Part shown: positions 24,382-32,385 of the stretch, in pieces
Layout: the number at the start of each line of letters is the position of its first letter
Numbering within the stretch: the stretch's first letter is position 1
NCBI RefSeq assembly: GCF_003129485.1
Contig: NZ_QFFG01000004.1
Coordinates: 186,001 to 250,000, forward strand
DNA: 64,000 nt
Origin: Polaribacter aquimarinus
GTDB lineage: Bacteria > Bacteroidota > Bacteroidia > Flavobacteriales > Flavobacteriaceae
Direction: 5' to 3'
Translations under genes and position numbers: made by a program
Notes under the pieces: generated by a model
Database searches by the model: none
What the model was told of the DNA's origin: nothing
What the model saw: the letters and a program-made list of their open reading frames with translations, nothing else

Positions 24382-25613
24382 AATATATAAAAATCAATAT
24401 AAAAACAGTCTTTGTTCTTTGTGCTTTATGCTTCGTGCTTTCTGCACAAAGTCAAGAGTTAGAAACGCTTATTGATGTTGCATTAAATAACAATCCAGAA
24501 ATTCGAAAATTTGAGTTGCAATACAAAAGAGCTTCTGAAAAAGTAAACGAAGTCAATACAATTCCTAATACCGAATTTGGTGTAGGTTACTTTGTGAGCG
24601 AACCAGAAACACGAACAGGTGCGCAACGATTTAAAGTATCGGCTAAACAAATGTTACCGTGGTTTGGCACAATTACTTCACGAGAAAATTATATCAGTTC
24701 ATTAGCCGATGCAAAATATGAGGACATTGTTATTGCAAAGCGAAAATTGATGGCTTCTGTATCACAATCCTATTATAATTTATACGCTAACAAAGCGAAA
24801 CAAAGGGTGCTAACAGAAAACATTAAACTATTGGAAACCTATGAGACATTAGCACTAACATCTGTTGAGGTTGGTAAAGCATCTGCTGTAGATGTGTTGC
24901 GATTGCAAATGCGTCAAAACGAAATGCAACAACTAAAAGATGTTTTAAGTCAACAGTTTTTAGCAGAACAAACAAATCTGAATAACCTTTTGAACAGGGA
25001 AAATGATATTATTGTTACTGTGGTAGAGAGTTTAATAATGCCAACAGAAGACTTTGAAATCACTACTAAAAATTTAGCATTACATCCTGAATTGTTGAAG
25101 TATGATAAACTCTATCAGTCCATAGAACAATCAGAATTATTAAACCAAAAAGAAAGCAGTCCTATGATTGGTTTTGGCTTGGACTTTATCAATGTTTCCG
25201 AAAGGCCAGATATGAATTTCTCGGATAACGGTAAAGATATTGTGATGCCTATGATTTCCGTGTCAATCCCAATTTTTAATAAAAAATATAAATCTCAAAC
25301 CAAGCAAAATGAGTTAGAAAAGCAAGAAATAACAGCTCAAAAACAAGAACGATTAAACACTTTGGAAACACTTTTAAGTAATGCGATTAATGAACGTATT
25401 TCGGCAAGAATAAGTTATGAGACTCAAACCAAGAACTTAAAACAAGCTAAAGATGCAGAAGACATCTTAATCAAAAGTTACGAAACAGGAACGATAGATT
25501 TTAATGATGTTTTGGATATTCAGGAATTGCAACTAAAGTTTCAAATGAACCAAATAGAGTCTATTAAGGGCTACTATGTGCAAAGCACAATTATTAATTA
25601 TTTAATTCAATAA
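24378..25613 (+). CDS. TolC-family outer-membrane efflux protein (CusC/CzcC-like)
   Basis: A 411-residue outer-membrane channel component. It has a signal peptide (VFVLCALCFVLSAQSQ) and the TolC-type repeated structure of long helices: LETLIDVALNNNPEIRKFEL, then ASVSQSYYNLYANKAKQRVL and, in the second half, ISARISYETQTKNLKQAKDA. The two repeats and the MPMISVSIPIFNKKY segment between them are typical. It forms the exit duct for the CusA-like pump and CusB-like adaptor encoded in the same operon (4-bp overlap with the upstream gene, 2-bp gap to the next). Substrate specificity follows the pump. Confidence 0.92.
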   Translation: MKYIKINIKTVFVLCALCFVLSAQSQELETLIDVALNNNPEIRKFELQYKRASEKVNEVNTIPNTEFGVGYFVSEPETRTGAQRFKVSAKQMLPWFGTITSRENYISSLADAKYEDIVIAKRKLMASVSQSYYNLYANKAKQRVLTENIKLLETYETLALTSVEVGKASAVDVLRLQMRQNEMQQLKDVLSQQFLAEQTNLNNLLNRENDIIVTVVESLIMPTEDFEITTKNLALHPELLKYDKLYQSIEQSELLNQKESSPMIGFGLDFINVSERPDMNFSDNGKDIVMPMISVSIPIFNKKYKSQTKQNELEKQEITAQKQERLNTLETLLSNAINERISARISYETQTKNLKQAKDAEDILIKSYETGTIDFNDVLDIQELQLKFQMNQIESIKGYYVQSTIINYLIQ

Positions 25614-25615
25614 CA

Positions 25616-26353
25616 ATGAAACATACATATAAAATAACAGGAATGACTTGTGGCAGTTGTAAAGCATCTGTAGAAAAAAGTTTAAGTAACATTGATAATA
25701 TTACCAATGTTGAAGTTAATCTCGAAAAAGGAGAAGCTACTATAACTATGGAAAAGCACGTTAAGGTAGAAGAACTTCAAAAATCTTTAGCTACAAAATA
25801 TACCATATCTCAAAAAGAGGAAAAGAACGTCTTTTCGTCTTCTCAATTTAAAAATGTTGAAGCTGTAGAAGAAAAAAGCAAACTACAGCAATTAAAGCCT
25901 TTACTACTAATCATCTTTTATATAGCAACCGCAAGTGTATTATTACATTATAAAGATTGGAGTTGGAATGCATTTATGCTCGACTTTATGGGCTTATTCT
26001 ACATTGTGTTTAGCTTCTTCAAGATGTTAGATTTAAAAGGCTTCCCAGAATCTTTCAAAATGTACGACCCATTAGCAAAACGAGTTCCTGCTTATGGTTG
26101 GATTTATCCATTTATTGAAACTGCCTTGGGTTTAATGTTTTTAATGCGCTTTAAAGTAGAAATTGCTTTAATAGTAACACTTGTTGTTTTAGGTATTACA
26201 ACTATTGGAGTTACAAAAACATTATTGGATAAAAAATCTATTCGATGCGCTTGTTTAGGTACAGCTCTGAAACTTCCTATGACAGAAGCCACATTTATTG
26301 AAAATGCCATTATGATTGTAATGGCAGTATTAATGTTAATAAATATTTTTTAA
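25616..26353 (+). CDS. HMA domain fused to a MauE/DoxX-like membrane domain
   Basis: A 245-residue fusion. Residues 1-70 form a heavy-metal-associated (HMA) ferredoxin-like domain with the metal-binding GMTCGSC (Cys12, Cys15). Residues about 95-245 contain four hydrophobic segments and match the MauE/DoxX-like redox-associated membrane family (LDFMGLFYIVFSFFKMLDLK, YPFIETALGLMFLM, late RCACLGTALKLPMTEATFIE). The CACLG motif provides a second cysteine pair near the membrane. The combination suggests metal handling coupled to a thiol redox step at the inner membrane, which is an inference. The gene lies tightly between the outer-membrane component and DUF2911 genes (2-bp gaps), in the efflux operon. 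Confidence 0.85.
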   Translation: MKHTYKITGMTCGSCKASVEKSLSNIDNITNVEVNLEKGEATITMEKHVKVEELQKSLATKYTISQKEEKNVFSSSQFKNVEAVEEKSKLQQLKPLLLIIFYIATASVLLHYKDWSWNAFMLDFMGLFYIVFSFFKMLDLKGFPESFKMYDPLAKRVPAYGWIYPFIETALGLMFLMRFKVEIALIVTLVVLGITTIGVTKTLLDKKSIRCACLGTALKLPMTEATFIENAIMIVMAVLMLINIF

Positions 26354-26355
26354 GA

Positions 26356-26940
26356 ATGAAAAAAATACTACAAATATCCGTGATAATTACACTTCTTTTC
26401 GCCTGTAAAAACGAATCCAAAAAAGAGGTAAAAGATGAGCTTCAACAACACAAAGTTGAAAAGAAAGAAACACCAAAGAAGAAACCATTAAGCCCACATA
26501 CATCTACAATGGCAATGATTGGAGATGCACATATTCATATAGACTATTCATCGCCAGGAGTTAGAGGACGGATCATCTTTGGTGGATTAGTTGGTTATGA
26601 TAATGTCTGGCAAGCTGGAGCACATATGGCAACTTGGATTGAAACCAATAAAGATTTAATTATAAATGGTGAGGTGCTTCCAAAAGGAAAATATGGGTTT
26701 TTCACGATTCCTTCAAAAGAGGATTGGACTATAATGATTAATAAAAACTGGAATCAACACGGTAAAGACGATTATAATGTAAATGATGATGTGATACGAT
26801 TTAAAGTGAAACCAAGTATTTCAGACAAAATTACAGAGCATTTAGAATATAAAGTAAATAAGATTAGTGAAACAGAAGGAAGTATTTCTCTTGCTTGGGA
26901 AAAGGTGACAATTAGCTTTCCATTCAAAATAAATCAATAA
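26356..26940 (+). CDS. DUF2911 lipoprotein
   Basis: A 194-residue lipoprotein: MKKILQISVIITLLFAC gives a lipobox with Cys17, followed by a Lys/Glu-rich linker (ESKKEVKDELQQHKVEKKET). Residues about 45-194 match DUF2911: IHIDYSSPGVRGRIIFGGLV, WQAGAHMATWIETNKDL, LPKGKYGFFTIPSKEDWTI and a C-terminal beta-rich end. The family is common in Bacteroidota and of unknown function. Its place inside a metal-efflux operon (2-bp gap upstream, 1-bp gap downstream) is seen in other Bacteroidota metal islands. An envelope-located accessory role is inferred. Confidence 0.85.
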   Translation: MKKILQISVIITLLFACKNESKKEVKDELQQHKVEKKETPKKKPLSPHTSTMAMIGDAHIHIDYSSPGVRGRIIFGGLVGYDNVWQAGAHMATWIETNKDLIINGEVLPKGKYGFFTIPSKEDWTIMINKNWNQHGKDDYNVNDDVIRFKVKPSISDKITEHLEYKVNKISETEGSISLAWEKVTISFPFKINQ

Positions 26941-26941
26941 A

Positions 26942-27655
26942 ATGGTAAACAGACATACAGCATTAAAAATTAGAAAATCCCATAGATATTTAGGCTTGTT
27001 TTTGGGTATTCAATTTTTGTTTTGGACAATTAGTGGTCTGTATTTTAGTTGGACAGATATTGATGAAATACACGGAGACCATTTTAAAAATATGGAATAT
27101 CAGCCTAAATCATTTAACAATCTAATTAGTCCATCACAGCTTAATGTTTCACAAGGTATCAACACTATTGAGTTGAGAGACATTAATGATTCGCCTTACT
27201 ACTGGGTAAATAAAAAACAATTATACAATGCTATTGATGGAAGCCCAAAGAATAGCATCACAAAAGAGGAAGCACTTTATATAGCAAAAAACTATATGAA
27301 AAGTGATTTGGTAGTTGAAAATGTAGAGCAAATTAATGAGACTGGAAAGCACCACGAGTATAGAGAAAAGTTATTGCCAGCTTATGTGATTTCTTATAAA
27401 TCTGACGAGGCATTGAAAGCTTATGTGTCCGTAAAAGATGGAAAATTTCAAACTGTAAGACATCGTAGTTGACGTTGGTTCGATTTTTTATGGATGACGC
27501 ACACAATGGATTATGAAGGTAGAGATAACTTTAATACAGTAGTTTTAAGAGCATTCTCGTTGTTAGGCTTAATAACGGTTTTGAGTGGCTTTTTACTATG
27601 GTACACATCGTCACCATCAATCAGAAAAATATTAAAAAGAAGAAAAAATAATTAG
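26942..27655 (+). pseudogene. PepSY-type membrane protein interrupted by an in-frame TGA
   Basis: The frame from ATG 26942 runs to TGA at 27470-27472, then continues in the same frame for 60 more codons to TAG at 27653-27655. The first part has one membrane helix (YLGLFLGIQFLFWTISGLYF) and a PepSY-like domain (ITKEEALYIAKNYM). The part after TGA reads RWFDFLWMTHTMDYEGRDNF, then a second helix (LLGLITVLSGFLLWY). In relatives the TGA position is normally filled by a residue just before the (R)xFDFLWMxHTMDY motif, often Trp, so TGG to TGA is likely. The intact protein would be a 237-residue inner-membrane PepSY-associated helix protein. The truncated product lacks the second helix. A sequencing error is possible; the flanking genes keep tight spacing (1 and 2 bp). 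Confidence 0.8.
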
Positions 27656-27657
27656 AG

Positions 27658-29430
27658 ATGAAAAAATATATAGTTTACATAGGAATATTAATAATTGGTT
27701 TACACTTGGGTTGGTTGCTATTTGGAAGTTCATCCAATGAAAGTACAGAGCACAATCATACGGAAACAAAAAAAACCAATCAAATGTGGACGTGTTCTAT
27801 GCATCCACAAATTATGCAACCAGAACCAGGTGATTGTCCTATCTGTGGTATGGATTTAATTCCTGCCGAAAGTAGTTCAGATGGTTTGCTAGCAAACCAA
27901 TTCAAGTTAACTGAAAATGCGATGGCATTAGCCAATATTCAAACGACTGTTGTTGGTAATGGAAATGCTGAAGGTAATACGATTAAGCTATCTGGTAAAA
28001 TTGCTGAAAATGAAGAAGCAAACGCAGTACAGGTAAGTTATTTTTCAGGTAGAATAGAACGTTTGAATATCAGTTTTACAGGAGAAGAAGTCCGTAAAGG
28101 TCAATTATTAGCAACCATTTATTCGCCAGAATTGTATGCAGCACAACAAGAGTTAATTACAGCATCATCTTTAAAGGAATCACAACCTGCATTGTACAAG
28201 GCGGTTCGCAATAAATTGAAGTTGTGGAAGCTATCTGAAAATCAAATCAATCAGATTGAAGAAACTCAAAAAGTAAAAGAAAACTTTCCAGTTTATGCAA
28301 CCGTTTCAGGAACAGTTACCGAAAAATTAGTAGAACAAGGTGATTACATCAAACAAGGTCAACCTTTATTAAAAATTGCGAATCTAAACACGGTTTGGGC
28401 AAACTTTGATGTATATGAAAATCAAATCTATTTATTTAAAAAGGGACAAGAAGTTTTAGTGACTACAAACGCTTATGCTAATAAGGAATTTAAAGGGAAA
28501 GTAGATTTCATTGACCCAATTTTAAATACCAGAACAAGAACAGTAACCTTACGTGTGGTCCTTAATAATAAAAACGATGTATTTAAACCAGGAATGTTTG
28601 TAACCGCCAATATTGAACGAGTTTCAAGTAGTAATGATGAGGTATTAACAATTCCAGCATCTGCTGTACTTTGGACAGGTGAACGTTCTGTTGTCTATTT
28701 AAAAACCAATCCAGACCAAACCGTTTTTGAAATGCGTGAAGTTGTTTTAGGTAATCAAATTGGTAATGAATATGAAGTTTTGGAAGGTTTATTTATTGGA
28801 AATGAAATCGTGACTAACGGAACATTTACGGTTGATGCAGCAGCTCAATTACAAGGCAAAAAATCAATGATGAATAAGGAAGGTGGCAAAGTAATGACAG
28901 GTCACGAAGGACATTTAGGAATGGATAATAATGCATCAAAAAAAGAAAGTGACCATACTAATATGAACGAAAGATTGACAGTGTCAGAGAAATTTCAAGA
29001 ACAATTAAAAGTTGTTTACAATGATTATATCAATTTAAAAGATGCTTTAGTTAAAGAAGATTCAAAAAATACTTCAGTTAATGCAACAAGTTTATTAAAC
29101 AATTTAAGTAAAGTGGATATGAAATTATTATCAGACAATAATGCTCATACACATTGGATGTCATTAGTCAAAGAAATACAATCTTCTGCAACATCTATCT
29201 CTAAAACCTCTGATATAAAGGCTCAAAGAGACCATTTCAAACATCTATCATCACATTTAATAAATGCTGTACAACTGTTTGGTGTTAATGAAAAAGTGTA
29301 TGTGGAATTTTGTCCTATGGCAGATAACAACAATGGAGCATATTGGTTGAGTAAAGAAGAAAAAGTAATCAATCCATATTTTGGTGAAGCAATGCTAACC
29401 TGTGGAGAAGTAAAAAAAGTAATAGAATAA
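27658..29430 (+). CDS. RND efflux periplasmic adaptor (CusB/CzcB-like) with metal-binding and DUF3347 domains
   Basis: A 590-residue adaptor. An N-terminal membrane anchor (YIVYIGILIIGLHLGWLLFG) is followed by a His-rich segment and a heavy-metal-binding domain (MWTCSMHPQIMQPEPGDCPI, CGMDLIP; about 43-75). Residues about 95-400 are the HlyD/MFP core with barrel-sandwich, hairpin and beta-barrel domains (IERLNISFTGEEVRKGQLLA, VFKPGMFVTANIERV). The C-terminal 150 residues are DUF3347 (VSEKFQEQLKVVYNDYINLK, HTHWMSLVKEIQSS, VYVEFCPMADNNNGAYWLS), a metal-chaperone-like four-helix domain also found fused to CusB in Bacteroidota. It bridges the CusA-like pump and the TolC-like channel. It starts 2 bp after the broken PepSY gene. 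Confidence 0.93.
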   Translation: MKKYIVYIGILIIGLHLGWLLFGSSSNESTEHNHTETKKTNQMWTCSMHPQIMQPEPGDCPICGMDLIPAESSSDGLLANQFKLTENAMALANIQTTVVGNGNAEGNTIKLSGKIAENEEANAVQVSYFSGRIERLNISFTGEEVRKGQLLATIYSPELYAAQQELITASSLKESQPALYKAVRNKLKLWKLSENQINQIEETQKVKENFPVYATVSGTVTEKLVEQGDYIKQGQPLLKIANLNTVWANFDVYENQIYLFKKGQEVLVTTNAYANKEFKGKVDFIDPILNTRTRTVTLRVVLNNKNDVFKPGMFVTANIERVSSSNDEVLTIPASAVLWTGERSVVYLKTNPDQTVFEMREVVLGNQIGNEYEVLEGLFIGNEIVTNGTFTVDAAAQLQGKKSMMNKEGGKVMTGHEGHLGMDNNASKKESDHTNMNERLTVSEKFQEQLKVVYNDYINLKDALVKEDSKNTSVNATSLLNNLSKVDMKLLSDNNAHTHWMSLVKEIQSSATSISKTSDIKAQRDHFKHLSSHLINAVQLFGVNEKVYVEFCPMADNNNGAYWLSKEEKVINPYFGEAMLTCGEVKKVIE

Positions 29431-29463
29431 TAAATCAAGTAATAACAATTAAATTTTAAAACA

Positions 29464-29904
29464 ATGAAGAAAGTAATTTTAAGTTTAGCTGTAATAGCAG
29501 CATTAGGTTTAACAAGTTGTAAAAACGAAACTAAAAAAGAAACAGAAACCACAACTACTGAAATATCAAAAGATATGGCAATGACAGACCTGTCTTTTGG
29601 TGTAAGAGGAAATTGCGGAATGTGTAAAAGTACCATTGAAAAAGCTGCCAATAGTGTTGAAGGTGTTGCAAGTGCCAATTGGGATGTCGATAAAAAGAAG
29701 ATTGATGTTTCTTTTGATGATACCAAAACAGATGCTATGACAATTCACAAAGCTATTGCAGCTTCAGGGTATGATACCGAAAAAGTAGCTGGTAGTAAAG
29801 AAGCTTATAACAATTTACCTGGTTGTTGTAAATACGACCACGAAATGGCTATGAATCAGTCAGGTGAAATGAAATCGGAAGACCATTCAAATCACGACCA
29901 TTAA
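29464..29904 (+). CDS. HMA-domain lipoprotein with Cys/His-rich tail
   Basis: A 146-residue lipoprotein. The signal MKKVILSLAVIAALGLTSC places the lipid on Cys19. Residues about 42-110 form a heavy-metal-associated domain with GNCGMCKSTIEKAA (CxxC) and the usual ANWDVDKKKIDVSFDD. The tail CCKYDHEMAMNQSGEM, followed by a His/Asp run (DHSNHDH), offers further metal ligands. It is the last gene of the metal operon and is followed by a terminator. A periplasmic metal-trapping or delivery role is inferred from the ligands and location. Confidence 0.88.
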   Translation: MKKVILSLAVIAALGLTSCKNETKKETETTTTEISKDMAMTDLSFGVRGNCGMCKSTIEKAANSVEGVASANWDVDKKKIDVSFDDTKTDAMTIHKAIAASGYDTEKVAGSKEAYNNLPGCCKYDHEMAMNQSGEMKSEDHSNHDH

Positions 29905-29915
29905 GCCAATAATTT

Positions 29916-29944
29916 AAGAGTCTTTTTAGAAAGGCTCTTTTTTA
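29916..29944 (+). terminator. terminator of the metal-efflux operon
   Basis: AAGAGTCTTT (29916-29925) pairs with AAAGGCTCTT (29930-29939) with one wobble pair; T-run follows. Transcription of the 15.8-kb metal block probably ends here. Confidence 0.8.
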
Positions 29945-30148
29945 TTCCCCACAACCCAAAACCCAGTTTTTTCGTGCCTCAAAATCCTCTGTCTTTTGTG
30001 TTGTTCCGCTCGCCACAAAAGTTTAGCGTTTTTTTTGTCTTTAAGGTAATAGCATATTACAGCTTTGGTTTTCATAAAATCAAACCAAACTGCAATAAGC
30101 TATTCTTTTATTATTCTATCATAAAACCCTAAACTCACCCAAGCTATG

Positions 30149-30241
30149 TTACATAATACAAGTTATAGTAGCAAAAATCCTTACAAGGGTTTGCTAACGC
30201 AGTATTCTTATATTTTCGTAGCTATAACTGGTATTATGTAA
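30149..30241. repeat. 93-bp inverted repeat with 20-bp arms
   Basis: TTACATAATACAAGTTATAG (30149-30168) and CTATAACTGGTATTATGTAA (30222-30241) are complementary with one mismatch. A smaller hairpin, AAATCCTT/AAGGGTTT, lies between them. The strand could also encode a 31-residue peptide from ATG 30147 to TAA 30240, so a tiny gene cannot be excluded. It sits in the 1.27-kb stretch 29905-31171 that lacks any gene of ordinary size. Confidence 0.6.
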
Positions 30242-30330
30242 AATATCCGCTTTTCTCACGCTCACATCCGTTATTAACAATGAAATTTAGATATTTAAAT
30301 AATATTCAGTCTTTAATGCATTGTTTTTAT

Positions 30331-30384
30331 AAGTGCTATTATAGTTTCGATAAGATGCTCTTGTTAGAATGTAAAATAGCACTT
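30331..30384. repeat. 54-bp inverted repeat
   Basis: AAGTGCTATT (30331-30340) and AATAGCACTT (30375-30384) are perfectly complementary. The sequence AAGCACCTATAAAAT shortly after (30411) partly repeats the arm. Function unknown. Confidence 0.45.
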
Positions 30385-30554
30385 TATAAGATTAATTGTT
30401 AAGCACCTATAAAATCAAAAAAAGCCAATAAGAGTGTAACTTATTATTTGTCAGAAAATTCGTAAAGTTGTTTTCACTAAAATTGTATGCTATGGTAATG
30501 CTATAAAACTAAGTTAAAGTATAATACATAGCAGTTCTTAAAAGTAATTTTTAG

Positions 30555-30713
30555 ATGCATCCAATTTTAAAGAAACCAATCAAGAAACAAAGAACAAAAC
30601 AAATAAAAAGTTACACACTTATTTTCGCTGCTGCACACGCACTAGGTACTCTGTCTTTAATAATTTTAAAAAGAAACCCACATCGTGGAGAGGTGGGTAA
30701 AAAATTGCTATGA
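30555..30713 (+). CDS. possible small membrane-type protein, 52 residues
   Basis: ATG 30555 to TGA 30711 encodes a basic N-terminus (MHPILKKPIKKQRTKQIKSY), a hydrophobic stretch (TLIFAAAHALGTLSLIIL) and a basic end (KRNPHRGEVGKKLL). The composition looks like a real small membrane protein. A further ATG overlaps its stop (30710) and opens an 11-codon reading frame (MKKNVSLNSQ). I do not recognise either peptide. The surroundings are non-coding and rich in inverted repeats, and no clear ribosome-binding site precedes the ATG, so this may be chance. It is too short for ordinary gene finders. Confidence 0.35.
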   Translation: MHPILKKPIKKQRTKQIKSYTLIFAAAHALGTLSLIILKRNPHRGEVGKKLL

Positions 30714-30943
30714 AAAAGAATGTGAGTCTAAACTCACAGTAGTAAAAATACTAAATTTTAAAGAACATTAATAGTTTATTATTTATTATCTTATTCATCT
30801 GCACAAAACCATCGCTAAGTCCAAGTATTCCTTATCTCAAGTCTTTGTTTGTTTCATTTCACTAACAAAAAATAATTTTAATCATATAAATCAAAAGTCA
30901 TTTCTTAAATAAATCAATAAATAAAAAAAGATAGCAAATATAA

Positions 30944-31095
30944 GTGCCTTGCATCATCCAACGCTTTTAGGTTATCAAGGTCAAGCCCTCCGGGTTTTGA
31001 ATAAAACTTTTTTTTATTCACATTCTCTCATTAAAACAATACTCGAACTTAAAAAAACTTTTATCCAAAAACCTTGACAACCTATCCTAAGGCAC
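30944..31095. other. large nested stem-loop region, candidate transfer origin or structured RNA
   Basis: Nested complementary segments: GTGCCTT (30944-30950) with AAGGCAC (31089-31095), and AGGTTATCAAGGT (30969-30981) with ACCTTGACAACCT (31071-31083, one mismatch). Inside is a further GC-rich hairpin, CAAGCCCTCCGGGTTTTG (30982-30999), followed by an A/T-rich stretch. The overall fold spans 152 bp. It lies just before the DUF6943-like gene. Function unknown; a nic-site/oriT role or a leader RNA are the two ideas considered. Confidence 0.5.
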
Positions 31096-31171
31096 TAGTC
31101 CAGGGCATATCTCTTTTTACTTCCAAAAAAATGTGCGAAGCGCAGCGAAGCATAATTTTAATTGGATACCT

Positions 31172-31594
31172 ATGTCAACTTTTGAAATCAAGACCCACCA
31201 GATTGGGCGCACTTACTCAAACCCACATTTTTTTATTTTAAACAAAGGGCTAAACAGCGGAAAACCTTTAACTCTCTCCTGCCCTAATTGTTTTGTAATA
31301 ATAACAAAAACAGAAAAAGAAAAAAACACATTATATCATTTATCTATGATGCTGCAAATTGGCGGATATTATGCATATTATTTAAAAGGCAGTGTTATTC
31401 CTTTTATTTCTATAAACGATTGTAAAAACACTTTATTAAAAGGTTTTGAATCAAGTAAAAATTTAGAATTTAATAAGCATATAAAAGCTGTCAGTATAAT
31501 TTCTAAAAAAGAAAAAGAACTACAATATGTCATCGAAAAAATGGCACTTTTAAAGAAATCTTATATAGAAAGTCTTTTTAAAAACGCAAAGTAG
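31172..31594 (+). CDS. DUF6943-like protein
   Basis: Start at ATG 31172 (MSTFEIKTHQIGRTYSNPHF) gives 140 residues; an in-frame GTG at 31133 would add 13 residues encoded by repeat-like DNA (GCGAAGCGCAGCGAAGC) and is rejected. Conserved features are FILNKGLNSGKPLTLSCPNC, then a helical half rich in Lys. The sequence resembles DUF6943, a Bacteroidota family of unknown function that is often encoded on mobile elements. No signal peptide or catalytic motif is seen. Only the CPNC pair stands out as a possible metal site. It is followed directly by two GGGCAACAAA repeats. Confidence 0.65.
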   Translation: MSTFEIKTHQIGRTYSNPHFFILNKGLNSGKPLTLSCPNCFVIITKTEKEKNTLYHLSMMLQIGGYYAYYLKGSVIPFISINDCKNTLLKGFESSKNLEFNKHIKAVSIISKKEKELQYVIEKMALLKKSYIESLFKNAK

Positions 31595-31613
31595 GGCAAC
31601 AAAGGGCAACAAA
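31594..31613 (-). repeat. candidate integrase arm-binding repeats, right side
   Basis: Two adjacent copies of GGGCAACAAA (31594-31603 and 31604-31613), the reverse complement of TTTGTTGCCC found near the left end of the element. Confidence 0.5.
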
Positions 31614-31646
31614 AATAGAACACGTCAAATTGCATAATAATTGCAG

Positions 31647-31710
31647 TATATTAATATAGTTGGTACAAGTTAAAACCAAGTCCGTACCAACTCCAAATGT
31701 ATATTAATAT
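31647..31710 (+). promoter_or_regulatory. inverted repeat in the DUF6266 leader
   Basis: AGTTGGTAC (31658-31666) and GTACCAACT (31684-31692) form a perfect 9-bp dyad with a 17-base loop. TATATTAATAT flanks both arms (31647-31657 and 31700-31710). It lies 15 bp before the ATG of the DUF6266 gene. It may be an operator or an mRNA leader structure. Confidence 0.5.
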
Positions 31711-31725
31711 TTAAATCGTAGTAAA

Positions 31726-32367
31726 ATGGGTAAAATTTCACAAGGTATTTTAGGTGGATTATCTGGTAAGGTTGGAAACGTTATCGGAGGAAATTGGAAG
31801 GGAATTGATTATTTAAGAATCAAACCTTCAAGTGTTAAAAACCCTCGAACAGAGGGACAAGTAAATCAACGTAATAGATTCTCTATTACTTTAAACTATT
31901 TGCAACCAAATTTAGGTTTTATTAAATTAGGTTATAAATCGTTTGCAACAAAAAAGACTGAATTCAATGCTGCAATGTCTTATGTATTGAATAATGCAGT
32001 TAGTGGTACAGCTCCAAACTTCACTATTGATTACTCTTTAGCATTGTTAAGTAGAGGTACTTTATCAGGAGTATTAAATGGTACTACTGATTTGTCAACT
32101 GCTGGAGAAGTAACTTTCAATTGGGATGATAATTCAACAGAAGGAAATGCAAATGCAGATGACAAAGCAATGATCCTTGTTTACAATCCTGAAAAAAAAG
32201 AATCTATTTATACATTGGATGGAGCAAATAGAACAACTGGAACAGATGTAATTTCAATTCCAAGTTCTTATGTAGGTGACACTGTACACCTTTTTATGGC
32301 ATTTGTTACTTCTGATAATAGCACAGTATCAAATAGTATTTATTTAGGCTCTGGAACAGCTATTTAA
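31726..32367 (+). CDS. DUF6266 family protein
   Basis: A 213-residue protein starting MGKISQGILGGLSGKVGNVI, then GGNWKGIDYLRIKPSSVKNP and RTEGQVNQRNRFS. This Gly-rich start with the PRTEGQVNQR motif is the hallmark of DUF6266. The second half is predicted beta-rich (VTFNWDDNSTEGNANADDKA, VGDTVHLFMAFVTSDNSTVS) and resembles an Ig-like fold. There is no signal peptide. The family is widespread in Bacteroidota and its function is unknown. It is the last gene before the right attachment site and has its own leader and terminator, so it seems to be an independent passenger of the element. Confidence 0.85.
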   Translation: MGKISQGILGGLSGKVGNVIGGNWKGIDYLRIKPSSVKNPRTEGQVNQRNRFSITLNYLQPNLGFIKLGYKSFATKKTEFNAAMSYVLNNAVSGTAPNFTIDYSLALLSRGTLSGVLNGTTDLSTAGEVTFNWDDNSTEGNANADDKAMILVYNPEKKESIYTLDGANRTTGTDVISIPSSYVGDTVHLFMAFVTSDNSTVSNSIYLGSGTAI

Positions 32368-32385
32368 TTTTTGATGTTTTAATTG

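Noticed and set aside
30711..30760. GTGAG...CTCAC hairpin and the preceding CCCAC...GTGGG hairpin as a ribozyme
   Set aside because: No hammerhead, twister or other ribozyme core motif is recognisable. They are only short stems.
29905..31171. CRISPR array in the repeat-rich non-coding region
   Set aside because: The repeats are inverted pairs, each different. There is no series of equal direct repeats with regular spacers, and no cas gene is present.
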